Shown here: positions 1-8,848 of the stretch, piece by piece
How the letters are laid out: every line of letters starts with the position of its first letter
Position numbering within the stretch: position 1 is the stretch's first letter
Assembly: GCF_000269985.1 (NCBI RefSeq)
Contig: NC_016109.1
Location: 8,521,001 to 8,585,000 of the forward strand
Direction: 5' to 3'
DNA from: Kitasatospora setae KM-6054
GTDB taxonomy: Bacteria; Actinomycetota; Actinomycetes; Streptomycetales; Streptomycetaceae
DNA length: 64,000 nucleotides
Notes under the pieces: model-generated
Database searches by the model: none
Told to the model about the DNA's origin: nothing
Seen by the model: only the letters and a program-made list of their open reading frames with translations
Position numbers and translations under genes: made by a program

Positions 1-813
1 GGCGAGCGCCGTCCACCAGATGCCCGAGGTCACGTCCGGGACGGAGCGGTTCAGGTCGTAGCCCCATTCGGCGGCCGCGTTCGGCTCGATGCCGAAGCCG
101 AGGAAGCCGAGGCCGGCCAGCGTCAGCACCGACTCGGCGGCGTTCAGGGTGAGGATCAGCGGCAGGCCGCGCACCGAGTTGCGCAGCACGTGCCGGAACA
201 TGATCCGCAGGTGGCCGGTGCCGATCACCCGGGCCGCCTCGACGAACGGCTCGGCCTTGACCCGCAGCACCTCGGCGCGCACCACCCGGAAGTACTGCGG
301 CACGAAGACCATCGCCACCGAGCAGGCCGCCGCCGTCAGCCCGCCGCCCAGGCTGGACTGCCCTCCGCTGATCACGATCGACAGCACGATCGCCAGCAGC
401 AGCGAGGGGAACGAGTACAGCGCGTCGGCGACCCCGACCAGCAGCCGGTCCGGCCAGCCGCCCAGGTAGCCGGAGGCCAGGCCGAGCAGGGTGCCGGGCA
501 GCACGGAGATCAGCAGCGACAGCCCGATCACCGCCACCGCCGTACGGGTCGCCCACAGGGTGCGGGCCAGCACGTCGTAGCCGCCCACCGTGGTGCCCAG
601 CGGGTGCCCCGCGCCGGGCGGCCGCTGCGAGCCGAACAGGGCTCCGCCGTCCTGGAGTTGGGCGTGCCCCCAGGGCGCGAGCCAGGGCGCGGCGAGGGCG
701 GCGAGCAGCAGCAGGGCGGTCAGCGCGACGCCGGCCAGCAGCATCGCGCGCTGCAGGCCGACGCTGCCGCGCAGCCGCTTCGGGACGAGTCGGGTGGTCA
801 GGGCGGTGCGCAT
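1..813 (-). CDS. DppC/OppC-type ABC transporter permease (3' end cut by window edge)
   Basis: Second permease of an oligopeptide/dipeptide-type importer. 271 codons are visible and the frame stays open to base 1, so the C-terminus lies outside. The N-terminus has a membrane segment (about residues 22-45). The binding-protein-dependent transport core follows and carries the EAA loop (EAARVIGTGHLRIMFRHVL), which contacts the ATPase, and then GLGFLGFGIEP, typical of DppC. The ATG overlaps the stop of the upstream permease (TGATG at 811-815), so the two are translationally coupled. Family known; substrate not deducible from this subunit. Confidence 0.9.
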   Translation of the reverse strand, partial: MRTALTTRLVPKRLRGSVGLQRAMLLAGVALTALLLLAALAAPWLAPWGHAQLQDGGALFGSQRPPGAGHPLGTTVGGYDVLARTLWATRTAVAVIGLSLLISVLPGTLLGLASGYLGGWPDRLLVGVADALYSFPSLLLAIVLSIVISGGQSSLGGGLTAAACSVAMVFVPQYFRVVRAEVLRVKAEPFVEAARVIGTGHLRIMFRHVLRNSVRGLPLILTLNAAESVLTLAGLGFLGFGIEPNAAAEWGYDLNRSVPDVTSGIWWTALA

Positions 814-1943
814 CAGTACCTCACCCGGGGGTCGATCAGCGCGGCGAGCGCGTCCACCAGGAAGTTGACCACCGCGACCACCACGGCGAACAGCGCCACG
901 ATGCCCTGGACGGCGGCGAAGTCACGGGCCGTCAGGTAGTGCGCCAGCTCGTAGCCCAGGCCCTTCCACTCGAAGGTGGTCTCGGTCAGCACCGCGCCGC
1001 CCAGCAGCCCGGCCACCTGGAGGCCGAGCACCGTCACCACCGGGATCAGCGCGGGCCGGGCGGCGTGCCGGGTGACCAGCCGCAGCCCGCCGACCCCGCG
1101 CGAGCGGGCCGCCTCGACGTACTCGGCCTCCAGGGTGGAGATCAGGTGGGTGCGGACCAGCCGCAGCAGCACGCCCGCCAGCAGCAGGCCCAGCGCCAGC
1201 GCGGGCAGCACGGCGTGCCGCAGCACGTCGGCGACGGCCGGGCCGTCGCCGCTGCGCACCGCGTCCAGCAGGTAGAGGCCGGTCGGGTCGGAGAGGTCCT
1301 GGAGGCGCAGCTCGACGTCGATCGAGGCGCGGCCGGAGACCGGCAGCCAGCCCAGGCCGACCGCGAGCACCAGCTTGAGCAGCAGGCCGACGAAGAACAC
1401 CGGGGTGGCGTAGGCCAGCACGGCGGCCAGCCGCAGCACCGCGTCCGGGGCGCGGTCGCGGAAGCGGGCCGCCAGGGCGCCCAGCGGGACGCCCACGGCG
1501 ACGGCCACCAGCAGGGCCCAGCAGGCGAGTTCGAGGGTGGCGGCGCCGTAGGTGCGGAGCACCTCGGAGACCGCCCGGTTGTCGGTGGCGGTGCGGCCGA
1601 AGTCGCCGGTGGCGGTCTGCCGCAGGTAGTCGAAGTACTGGGTGAGCAGCGGCCGGTCGTAGCCGGCCGCGTGCAGCTTCTCCTGCAACTGGGCCGGGGT
1701 GAGCCGGTCGGCGAAGGCGGTGGTGATCGGGTCGCCGGTGGCCCGCATCAGGAAGAACACGGCGGTGAGCAGCAGCAGGACGGTCGGCAGGACGAGCAGC
1801 AGGCGGACCGCCAGGTAGCGGACCAGCGGTGAACGCGGCAGCGGCAGCCGCCCCCGGAGCGCGGCCCGCCGGGGCCGGCCGCGCTCGGGGTCGTTGCCGT
1901 CGTCCTCCGCCGCGCGTCCGCCCAGGGGCTGAGCGAGCGTCAT
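813..1943 (-). CDS. DppB/OppB-type ABC transporter permease
   Basis: First permease of the same importer, 376 aa. A hydrophilic N-terminal tail of about 45 residues precedes the usual DppB start (RYLAVRLLLVLPTVLLL, then FLMRATGDP); such a tail is longer than normal, and a later start cannot be excluded. Several membrane segments follow, with the EAA-type loop YVEAARSRGVGGLRLVTRHA near residues 280-300 and the family-typical C-terminal DALAALIDPRVRY. It lies 69 bp downstream of the binding-protein gene and overlaps the next permease, so the three form an operon. The ATPases are presumably encoded beyond the left edge. Confidence 0.92.
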   Translation of the reverse strand: MTLAQPLGGRAAEDDGNDPERGRPRRAALRGRLPLPRSPLVRYLAVRLLLVLPTVLLLLTAVFFLMRATGDPITTAFADRLTPAQLQEKLHAAGYDRPLLTQYFDYLRQTATGDFGRTATDNRAVSEVLRTYGAATLELACWALLVAVAVGVPLGALAARFRDRAPDAVLRLAAVLAYATPVFFVGLLLKLVLAVGLGWLPVSGRASIDVELRLQDLSDPTGLYLLDAVRSGDGPAVADVLRHAVLPALALGLLLAGVLLRLVRTHLISTLEAEYVEAARSRGVGGLRLVTRHAARPALIPVVTVLGLQVAGLLGGAVLTETTFEWKGLGYELAHYLTARDFAAVQGIVALFAVVVAVVNFLVDALAALIDPRVRY

Positions 1944-2012
1944 GGCAGTTTCTTTCGGAGGTGTCGGGAGGGGAGGGGGCTCAGCCCTGGGCGGGGAGGG
2001 CCCGCGCGGGGC

Positions 2013-3749
2013 TCAGCCCTTGTCGAGCTCGGCCCAGCGGAGCCGGTAGGCGCTGGTCAGCCGCTCCGGCACGCCCTTCACCTCGGAGCGGGTGACGATC
2101 GCGGTGGAGCCCTGCAGCAGCGGCAGCAGCGGGATCTGGGCGGCGGTGGCGTCCTGGATCCGCTCGATCTGCTTGGCCCGGGCGGCCGGGTCGGTCTCGG
2201 TGGCCTCCTGCTTGATCAGCGCCTGCACGGCCGGGTCGTCGTAGCCGTTGTTCACCCAGCTCTCGTGCGCGAAGAAGCTGCCCACGTAGTTGTCGGCGTC
2301 CAGGTAGTCGGCGTACCAGCCGAGTTGGTAGACCGGGTAGAGGCCGGCGACCCGGTCCTTGCCGTACTGCGACCACTCGGTGGACTGCAGGTCGACCTTG
2401 AACAGGCCGGTCGCCTCCAGCTGGGTCTTCAGCAGGGCGTACTCGTCGGCCGAGGAGGAGCCGTAGTGGTCGGTGTTGTACTGCAGCTTGAGGGTGACCG
2501 GGGTGGTGACCCCGGCGGCGGCGAGCACGGCGGCCGCCGCGTCCTTGCTCGGGCCGCCGTTCTTGTCGCCGTACAGCTTGCGGTACGACGGGGTGGCGCC
2601 GGTGATGCCGTCCGGCACCGAGGTGTAGAGCGGCTCCAGGGTGTTCTTGTAGACCTGGGAGGCGAGCTGCTTGCGGTCCACCGCGTGCGCGACGGCCTGC
2701 CGGACGGCCAGCGCCTTCGCCGGGTCGGCCTGCGGGGTGCCGCTGCCGTAGGGCTGCGACTTGAAGTCGAAGACCAGGTAGCGGATGCCGTTGCCGGAGC
2801 CGGTGTGGACGGTCACGCCCTTCTTGGTGGCGAGGTCCTGGAGGTCGGCGGTGGCCAGGGTGCGGTAGACGACGTCGATGCCGCCCTGCTGGACGTCCAG
2901 CTTCAGGTTGTTCGGGTCGGTGTAGTACTTCAGCCGGACCTTCGGGGTCTTCGGCTTGCCCAACTGCCCCTGGTACGCGGTGTTCGCCTCGAACGCGACG
3001 AGTGAGTTCTTGCCGTAGCTGGTGATGCCGTACGGGCCGCTCCACGGGCGGGCCTTGACGATCGCGTCGTCGTCGAGGACCTTGTCGGCGGGGAAGACCT
3101 CCTCGTCCAGGACCAGGCCCGCGCCGGTGGACAGCACCTGCGGGAAGAGGCTGTCGTTGGCCGACTTGAGGGTGAACACCACGGTCGTCGGATCCGGCGC
3201 GGCGACCGAGGCGAGGTTGGCCAGCAGCGGGGACGGGCCGTTCTTGTCGGCGATCTTCAGCTGCCGGTCGAAGCTGAACTTGACGTCGGACGAGGTCAGT
3301 TCGTGGCCGTTGGCGAACTTCAGGCCGGGCTTGAGGGTGACGGTGTACTGGGTCGGCGCGGTCAGCTTGACGCCGGAGGCCAGGTCGGGGGCGACGTCCG
3401 AGGTGCCGTTCGGGGCGCTCAGCAGCGGCGAGTAGACCTCGCCGGCGATGGTGCCGGAGCCGGCGTCCCAGGCGCCCGCCGGGTCGAGGCTGACCACCTT
3501 GTCGGTGGTGCCGACGGTCAGCACGGCGGAGGCGGCGCCGTCGCCGGAACCACCGTTGCTCCCACCGGACTTGGCGCTGGTGCAGGCGGCGCCCGCGACC
3601 AGCACGGCGGCGCTCAGCGCGAGCGCGGTGCGGCGGCGGACGGGGGCGCCCGCCCGGGCGGCGGTTCCGCTGACGGATCCGTGGGCGGTTCCGCTGACGG
3701 GGCCGCCGGGGTGCGGCGAACTGGCGAAGGGGGAAAGGCGGTTGGGCAT
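2013..3749 (-). CDS. Extracellular solute-binding lipoprotein, family 5 (peptide/nickel-type)
   Basis: Lipid-anchored binding protein of the importer, 578 aa. The ATG at 3749 is chosen because GGAG sits about 9 nt upstream; the open frame runs further upstream to 4304, but that part overlaps the leader region and looks non-coding. RRR is followed by a hydrophobic stretch and a lipobox-like VAGAAC with Cys56 as the predicted lipidated residue. The n-region is unusually long (about 38 residues) and holds a VSGTA duplication. The body has the family-5 pattern (SLDPAGAWDAGSGTIAGEVYS, later KFANGHELTSSDVKFSFDR). Its expression probably answers to the Cys-ending leader peptide upstream, which makes a sulfur-containing peptide or thiol compound a possible substrate (inference). 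Confidence 0.9.
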   Translation of the reverse strand: MPNRLSPFASSPHPGGPVSGTAHGSVSGTAARAGAPVRRRTALALSAAVLVAGAACTSAKSGGSNGGSGDGAASAVLTVGTTDKVVSLDPAGAWDAGSGTIAGEVYSPLLSAPNGTSDVAPDLASGVKLTAPTQYTVTLKPGLKFANGHELTSSDVKFSFDRQLKIADKNGPSPLLANLASVAAPDPTTVVFTLKSANDSLFPQVLSTGAGLVLDEEVFPADKVLDDDAIVKARPWSGPYGITSYGKNSLVAFEANTAYQGQLGKPKTPKVRLKYYTDPNNLKLDVQQGGIDVVYRTLATADLQDLATKKGVTVHTGSGNGIRYLVFDFKSQPYGSGTPQADPAKALAVRQAVAHAVDRKQLASQVYKNTLEPLYTSVPDGITGATPSYRKLYGDKNGGPSKDAAAAVLAAAGVTTPVTLKLQYNTDHYGSSSADEYALLKTQLEATGLFKVDLQSTEWSQYGKDRVAGLYPVYQLGWYADYLDADNYVGSFFAHESWVNNGYDDPAVQALIKQEATETDPAARAKQIERIQDATAAQIPLLPLLQGSTAIVTRSEVKGVPERLTSAYRLRWAELDKG

Positions 3750-3979
3750 GGCTGGTCTCCGGGTCTCACAGGTGCGGCGGTGCGGCGGTGCGCGCGGGCG
3801 GGGTGCCGGCAGGCGGTGCGCGGGCGGTGCGCGGGCGGGCGTCGGCGGCGCGCGCGGCGGCCGAACGGGCCGGTGGGCCGGGGGTGTTCCGGCGGTTCCG
3901 GTGGTTCGGGGGTCCGGCGCGGGCGGGGTGCGGACGCGGGCCGGCGCGGTCGGGCCGGGCGCGGGCGGTGCGGTCGCGT

Positions 3980-3995
3980 GGGCCCGTCGGGGCCC
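3980..3995 (-). terminator. Small hairpin just after the leader-peptide stop (candidate attenuator element)
   Basis: GGGCCC, a GTCG-side loop of 4 nt, then GGGCCC again: a perfect 6-bp stem that starts 7 nt downstream of the leader stop (4003). No T-tract follows. Its place between the leader ORF and the lipoprotein gene fits an attenuation or ribosome-sensing role, but the region is so GC-rich that a chance hairpin is possible. Confidence 0.4.
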
Positions 3996-4002
3996 GTCCT
4001 GT

Positions 4003-4071
4003 TCAGCTACAGAGGGAGCTGGAGACCATGAGCAGGTCGATGTGGCGGCGGCTGTACAGAGCCGTGGGCAC
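4003..4071 (-). CDS. Short cysteine-ending leader peptide (22 aa) upstream of the ABC importer
   Basis: GTG start at 4071 with a strong ribosome site (GGGAGGA, 6 nt upstream). The peptide contains SRRHIDLLMVSSSLC one residue before its end. Actinobacterial genomes hold a known group of very short putative leader peptides with the pattern RRHxDLxxVSSxxC, found ahead of sulfur-assimilation and uptake genes. The Cys codon near the stop is what one expects of a ribosome-mediated cysteine sensor. A good promoter lies 54 nt upstream and the lipoprotein gene starts 254 nt downstream. The match to the leader group is by motif; the cysteine response is inferred. Confidence 0.75.
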   Translation of the reverse strand: MPTALYSRRHIDLLMVSSSLCS

Positions 4072-4124
4072 CCTCGTCCTCCCGGTCGTGGTCGGTCCGG
4101 CGCGACGGCCGGTGGCGAGGCACG

Positions 4125-4153
4125 AAAGTAGATCACCGGGGCGGGCCGGTCAA
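4125..4153 (-). promoter_or_regulatory. Predicted vegetative promoter of the leader peptide/ABC importer
   Basis: On the minus strand TTGACC (4153-4148), a 17-nt spacer, and TACTTT (4130-4125) match the HrdB-type consensus well. Transcription would start near 4118, leaving about 47 nt before the leader GTG and placing its ribosome site in the transcript. Confidence 0.6.
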
Positions 4154-4480
4154 GGGGCGGCCGACGATCGTTACGGCTCGCTGATCTTCCGTCAGTTCCG
4201 TTGTTCCGGGCGGTAGTTGGTGACCGGGCGGACGGCCGGGCGGGTTCGGTGCGGTGGCGAACGTTCACATCGCGCGCCGGTATCGCCATATGACGGTAAT
4301 GCAATCTTCACGGCTCGGTATCTACCCGCATAGACAGCCGGCTGCCAATCTGACCCGGCAGCACGGCCGAGCCCCCCGCCGGGAGCACTCCGGCGCACCG
4401 CCCGTGCCCGCCCACGCCCGGCCCGACCGACTGCGCCCGACCACCGTGCCAGGCCCGTTCGCCGAACCCAGGAGCCTCCC

Positions 4481-5122
4481 GTGCCGAATCGTTTCCTCCG
4501 CCGCCTCGCCGCCACCGCGACCACCGCCGTCCTCGCCGCCGGCGTCCTCACCGCCACCACCGGCACCGCCCAGGCCGCGCTGCCCACCCCGGTCTCCGCC
4601 GCCACCGCCCGCGGCTACCTGGGCCAGCTCACCGTCAAGGCCGAGAACCGCACCGGCTACAGCCGCGACCTCTTCCCGCACTGGATCACCATCTCCGGCG
4701 CCTGCAACACCCGCGAGACCGTGCTCAAGCGCGACGGCTCCGGCGTGGTCACCGACTCCGCCTGCGCCGCCACCTCCGGCAGCTGGTACTCCCCGTACGA
4801 CGGCGCCACCTGGACCGCCGCCTCCGACCTGGACATCGACCACGTGGTGCCGCTCGCCGAAGCCTGGGACTCCGGCGCCTCCGCCTGGACCACCGCCCAG
4901 CGCCAGGCCTTCGCCAACGACCTCACCCGCCCGCAGCTGATCGCCGTCACCGACAGCGTCAACCAGGCCAAGGGCGACAAGGACCCGGCCGAGTGGCTGC
5001 CCCCGGTTGTCGGCTACCGCTGCACCTACGCCCGCGCCTGGGTGCAGGTGAAGTACTACTACAACCTGTCCGTGGACAGCGCCGAGAAGACCGCGCTCAC
5101 CAACCTCCTCAACGGCTGCTGA
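4481..5122 (+). CDS. Secreted HNH-family nuclease (DUF1524 / GmrSD C-terminal-like)
   Basis: 213 aa, GTG start with AGGAG 8 nt upstream. A cleavable signal peptide (residues 1-32, RRLAATATTAVLAAGVL ending AQA) is followed by the compact nuclease fold. The core motif DLDIDHVVPLAEAWDSG supplies the catalytic His of a beta-beta-alpha metal site, and later NDLTRPQLIAVTDSVNQAKGDKDPAEW gives the conserved Asn and Lys-Asp positions. Paired cysteines (CNTRET.., DSACAA, YRCTYA, NGC) suggest disulfides, as expected of an exported enzyme. It stands alone, divergent from the ABC importer. Likely extracellular DNA degradation or nutrient scavenging (inference). Confidence 0.88.
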   Translation: MPNRFLRRLAATATTAVLAAGVLTATTGTAQAALPTPVSAATARGYLGQLTVKAENRTGYSRDLFPHWITISGACNTRETVLKRDGSGVVTDSACAATSGSWYSPYDGATWTAASDLDIDHVVPLAEAWDSGASAWTTAQRQAFANDLTRPQLIAVTDSVNQAKGDKDPAEWLPPVVGYRCTYARAWVQVKYYYNLSVDSAEKTALTNLLNGC

Positions 5123-5273
5123 CGGCAGGCCCGTTCGCCTGTTCCCCCGCTCTGCCGTTCGGTCCGTTCTGTCCATCCGGCCCGCCGCCCCCCGGCGCGT
5201 CCCGTCCCGGCCCGCGTCCGCTTTCCGGCATGCTGGCCAGCGGCAACGCCAAGGACGGACGGAGGACGGGCGG

Positions 5274-6308
5274 ATGGACAGGCGGACCTTCCACCTGGCG
5301 GGAGTCGCGGCCGGCACCGGCCTGCTCGCGACCACCGCCGGCGGGCGGGCGTACGGCGCGCAGTACGGCGCGCCGTACGGGACGGTGCTGTCGGACGTAC
5401 TGGCCGTGCCGTGGGCACTGAAGCGGGTCGCCGCCGGGGAGTTGAACGTCGGCTACGCCGAGTGCGGCCCGGCCGGCGGGCCGGTGGTGGTCTGCCTGCA
5501 CGGCTGGCCCTACGACATCCACAGCTACGCCGAGGTCGCCCCGCTGCTCGCCGCCCGCGGCTACCGCGTCGTGGTGCCCTACCTGCGCGGCCACGGCCTC
5601 ACCCGGTTCCGCTCCGAGCACACCCCGCGCAACGCCCAACAGGCCGCCGTCGCACGGGACCTGATCGCCCTGCTGGACACCCTCGGGATCAGCCGGGCCC
5701 TGCTGGCCGGCTTCGACTGGGGCGCCCGCACCGCCGCGATCGCCGCCGCCCTGTGGCCCGAACGGGTCCGGGCCCTGGTCTCGGTCGGCGGCTACCTGAT
5801 CACCGACGTCCGGGCCCAGGCCGACCCGCTCGCCGCCGAAGCCGAACACGCCTGGTGGTACCAGTACTACTTCACCACCGAACGCGGCCGCCGCGCCCTG
5901 GTCGACCGCCGGCTGCGCCGCGACCTGTGCCGGCTGGTCTGGCAGAACGCCTCGCCCACCTGGAAGTTCGAGGAGGAGGTGTTCGACCGCACCGCCGCCG
6001 CCTTCGACAACCCCGACTACCCCGACATCGTGGTCCACAACTACCGCTGGCGGCTCGGCCTCGCCCCCGGCGAACACCGCTACGACGCCGACGAACGCCG
6101 GCTCGCCACCCGCCCGGTGATCACCGTCCCCACCGTCACCCTCGACGCCGCGCTCGACCCGTTCACCGCCCCCGGCGGCGGCCGCGCCCACCGCGACCGG
6201 TTCGCCGGACCGTACCTGCACCGCACCGTCGACGGCGTCGGCCACAACCTGCCGCAGGAGGCACCCGGCGAGTTCGTCCGGGCGGTGCTCGACGCCGACC
6301 GGCTGTGA
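5274..6308 (+). CDS. Exported alpha/beta hydrolase, epoxide hydrolase/haloalkane dehalogenase type
   Basis: 344 aa; ATG preceded by GGAGGA. The N-terminus DRRTFHLAGVAAGTGLLATT resembles a Tat signal (RRTF) followed by a GAQYGAPYG low-complexity stretch. The hydrolase fold shows VVCLHGWPYDIHSY (oxyanion HGWP), then the nucleophile elbow AGFDWGAR, where Asp rather than Ser is the nucleophile. That is the hallmark of epoxide hydrolases and haloalkane dehalogenases. The late Asp (DAALDPFT) and His (VDGVGHNLPQEAP) complete the triad. Substrate unknown. Followed by a clear hairpin terminator. Confidence 0.85.
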   Translation: MDRRTFHLAGVAAGTGLLATTAGGRAYGAQYGAPYGTVLSDVLAVPWALKRVAAGELNVGYAECGPAGGPVVVCLHGWPYDIHSYAEVAPLLAARGYRVVVPYLRGHGLTRFRSEHTPRNAQQAAVARDLIALLDTLGISRALLAGFDWGARTAAIAAALWPERVRALVSVGGYLITDVRAQADPLAAEAEHAWWYQYYFTTERGRRALVDRRLRRDLCRLVWQNASPTWKFEEEVFDRTAAAFDNPDYPDIVVHNYRWRLGLAPGEHRYDADERRLATRPVITVPTVTLDAALDPFTAPGGGRAHRDRFAGPYLHRTVDGVGHNLPQEAPGEFVRAVLDADRL

Positions 6309-6315
6309 GGCGAGC

Positions 6316-6339
6316 GGCCGCCCCGCCCCGGGGGCGGCC
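6316..6339 (+). terminator. Hairpin after the alpha/beta hydrolase gene
   Basis: Perfect 9-bp stem GGCCGCCCC/GGGGCGGCC with a 6-nt loop, starting 8 bp after the stop codon. No T-run, as is common in streptomycetes. Confidence 0.6.
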
Positions 6340-6450
6340 GGGGCGGGGCGGACGGGGCGGGGCGGGCTTCGCGTCACCGGGGTGAAGGCTTGACGAACAG
6401 TCAGCAGCCGCCCTGGACAACGCATTACCGAGCGGTAAGCCTCGGGAGGT

Positions 6451-8103
6451 GTGACCACACCCACCAGCACCGCCGCGCCCCGCCCGCCGCGCCGCCGGGT
6501 CATCCAGGCCGCCGCCCTCACCGCCGGGGCCCTCGCGCTGCCGCTCACCGCCGCCGGCCAGGCCGGCGCCGCCGACACCCCGCGCTTCCTGCACGGCGTC
6601 GCCTCCGGCGACCCGCTGCCCGACGGCGTCCTGCTGTGGACCCGGCTCACCCCCACCGCCGACGCCGCCCCCGGCTCCGGACTCGGCCCCGACACCCCCG
6701 TCCGCTGGCAACTCGCCACCGACCGCGACTTCACCACCCTCGCCGCCACCGGCACCGTCACCACCAGCGCCGCCACCGACCACACCGTCAAGGCCGACGT
6801 CCGCGGCCTGCGCCCCGACACCGCCTACTGGTACCGCTTCCTCGCCGACGGCGTCACCTCCCCCGTCGGCCGCACCCGCACCACCCCCGCCGCCGACGCC
6901 ACCACCGACCGGCTGCGCCTGGGCGTCGCCTCCTGCGCCAACTGGGAGGCCGGCCACTTCGCCGCCTACCGCCACCTCGCCGCCCGCGGCGACCTCGACG
7001 CCTTCCTCTTCCTCGGCGACTACATCTACGAGTACGCCAGCGGCGCCTACGCCGCCCGCGGCACCGTCGTACGCCCGCACGCCCCCGCCCACGAGATCCT
7101 CACCCTCGCCGACTACCGCACCCGGCACGGCCGCTACAAGACCGACCCCGACCTCCAGGCCCTGCACGCCGCCGTCCCCACCATCGCCATCTGGGACGAC
7201 CACGAGTTCGCCAACGACGCCTGGTCCGGCGGCGCCGAGAACCACACCCCCGGCACCGAGGGCGACTGGGCCGCCCGGGTCGCCGCCGCCAAGCAGGCCT
7301 ACTTCGAGTGGATGCCGGTCCGCCCGTCCGTCGCCGGCACCACCTACCGGCGGCTGCGCTACGGCAAGCTCGCCGACCTGCACCTGCTCGACCTGCGCTC
7401 CTTCCGCTCCCGGCAGGCTGCCATCGGCGACGGCGCCGTCGACTCCGCCGACCGCACCCTCACCGGCCGGGCCCAACTCGACTGGCTGAAGGCCGGACTC
7501 GCCGCCTCCGACACCACCTGGCGGCTGGTCGGCAACGAGGTGATGATCTCCCCCGTCGCGTTCCTGGCCCTCCCCGACTACCTGCTGCGCCCGCTCGCCC
7601 AACTGCTCGGCCTGCCCGGCGAGGGCCTCGCCGTCAACGTCGACCAGTGGGACGGCTACACCCACGACCGGCGCGAACTGCTCGGCCACCTCAAGGACCA
7701 CCACATCACCAACACCGTCTTCCTCACCGGCGACATCCACTCCGCCTGGGCCTGCGACGTCCCCCACGAGGCCGCCACCTACCCCGCCTCCGGCAGCGCC
7801 GCCACCGAGTTCGTCGTCACCTCCGTCACCAGCGACAACATCGACGACATCCTCAAGGTCGCCCCCGGCACCCTCTCCCTGGCCGCCGCCGCCGCGATCC
7901 AGGCCGCCAACCCGCACGTCAAGTGGACCGACCTCGACTCGCACGGCTACGGCGTCCTCGACATCACCGCCGACCGCGCCCAGATGGACTACTACGTCCT
8001 CTCCGACCGCACCAAGGCCGACGCCACCACCCGCTGGACCCGCTCCTACCGCACCCGCACCGGCACCCAGCAGGTCGAACGCGTCCACGCCCCGGTCACC
8101 TGA
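6451..8103 (+). CDS. phoD: Alkaline phosphatase D family phosphodiesterase/phosphatase
   Basis: 550 aa with a GTG start directly behind GGGAGGT. Tat signal RRRVIQAAALTAGALALPL, cleaved near AGAADTP. The PhoD N-terminal beta domain (FLHGVASGDPLPDGVLLWTRL) precedes the metallophosphatase domain. Metal-binding motifs are LFLGDYIYEY, IWDDHEFANDAW and TGDIHSAWACDV. PhoD enzymes are exported folded with Ca/Fe cofactors and release phosphate from esters outside the cell, usually under PhoP control. I could not convincingly find PHO-box repeats in the 140 bp upstream. A strong terminator follows. Confidence 0.92.
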   Translation: MTTPTSTAAPRPPRRRVIQAAALTAGALALPLTAAGQAGAADTPRFLHGVASGDPLPDGVLLWTRLTPTADAAPGSGLGPDTPVRWQLATDRDFTTLAATGTVTTSAATDHTVKADVRGLRPDTAYWYRFLADGVTSPVGRTRTTPAADATTDRLRLGVASCANWEAGHFAAYRHLAARGDLDAFLFLGDYIYEYASGAYAARGTVVRPHAPAHEILTLADYRTRHGRYKTDPDLQALHAAVPTIAIWDDHEFANDAWSGGAENHTPGTEGDWAARVAAAKQAYFEWMPVRPSVAGTTYRRLRYGKLADLHLLDLRSFRSRQAAIGDGAVDSADRTLTGRAQLDWLKAGLAASDTTWRLVGNEVMISPVAFLALPDYLLRPLAQLLGLPGEGLAVNVDQWDGYTHDRRELLGHLKDHHITNTVFLTGDIHSAWACDVPHEAATYPASGSAATEFVVTSVTSDNIDDILKVAPGTLSLAAAAAIQAANPHVKWTDLDSHGYGVLDITADRAQMDYYVLSDRTKADATTRWTRSYRTRTGTQQVERVHAPVT

Positions 8104-8120
8104 CGACCCGCCCGCCCGCT

Positions 8121-8154
8121 GCCCGCCCGCTGCCCGTCCGGGGAGCGGGCGGGC
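8121..8154 (+). terminator. Hairpin after phoD
   Basis: Perfect 11-bp inverted repeat GCCCGCCCGCT/AGCGGGCGGGC with a 12-nt loop, 17 bp past the phoD stop. Confidence 0.65.
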
Positions 8155-8275
8155 GCCGGCCACCCACGCGGGACCGAAAACCCTTGGCCCCCGAACCGCG
8201 CCCCGGCGGATACTCCGACCGCCACGGGCGGACACCGCCCCGCCGTCCGGGGCCTGTCGCAGCCGTGACCCGCCG

Positions 8276-8718
8276 TCAGCCGGCGCCCGCGGCGGGCTTC
8301 CGCCCGGCGGAGCCGCCTTCCGCCGGCTCCGCCCCGGCCAGCCAGGCCCGGACGTGCTCGAACGACGGCGCGCGGGACGTCGGCGACCCCGGCCGCAGCG
8401 CCCCCGCCGGGAGGAACACCGCCCGGCAGCCCCGGTACAGCCAACTCGCCTGCCACACCTGCCGCGCCAGCGCCCAGTGCGCGTCCGAGACCATCCCGCT
8501 CGCCGCCAGCCGCCGCCGGGCCGCCGGTCGGCGGACCACCCGGCTCGCCGCGTACAGGACCGCCGTGAACACGCCGCTCAGCAGGACCGCGGCCGCGGAG
8601 GCCCCCGGCCCCGCGCTCCCGCCCGCCGACCGCACCAGTGTGCCACGACGCCGCGCAGCGCGGCCGGGACGGGCAGCCTGCGGTCGGCCAGCGCGCAGGA
8701 GGGGCAGACGGCAGCCAT
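8276..8718 (-). pseudogene. Frameshifted zinc-ribbon/transmembrane protein gene
   Basis: Two overlapping frames make one sensible protein. The first (ATG 8718, GGAG upstream) encodes MAAVCPSCALADRRLPVP, a CxxC knuckle. The second encodes a membrane segment (AAAVLLSGVFTAVLYAASRVV), then HWALARQVWQASWLYRGCRAVFLPAGAL and SFEHVRAWLAGAEPAEGG before the stop at 8276. The span is 443 bp, one base short of a multiple of three, and joining the frames near GTGGCACACTGG would give about 147 aa. This is either a real one-base deletion or a sequencing error. Function unknown; the layout (zinc ribbon, TM, C-terminal helix) resembles small actinobacterial membrane proteins. Confidence 0.5.
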
Positions 8719-8848
8719 CGGGGGCGGCTCCAAGGCGTCGGACGGCCCACGGCGCCGCAACGCGCGAGGCCGGGGGAACAGCGGGTCGGCCCGCACGATA
8801 AGCCCACCGGACGACAACCCCCGCACCACCGAAGGAAGGCCCCCGACC

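Noticed and set aside
2013..4304. Binding-protein gene starting at 4304
   Set aside because: The extra N-terminal 185 residues are Pro/Arg-rich and would overlap the leader peptide and promoter; the ATG at 3749 has a ribosome site and leads straight to the lipoprotein signal.
6320..6450. PHO boxes upstream of phoD
   Set aside because: Expected 11-bp GTTCA-type repeats could not be found convincingly; only one loose match.
6163..8235. Long minus-strand frame opposite phoD
   Set aside because: Gly/Val/Ala low-complexity translation; PhoD motifs lie on the plus strand.
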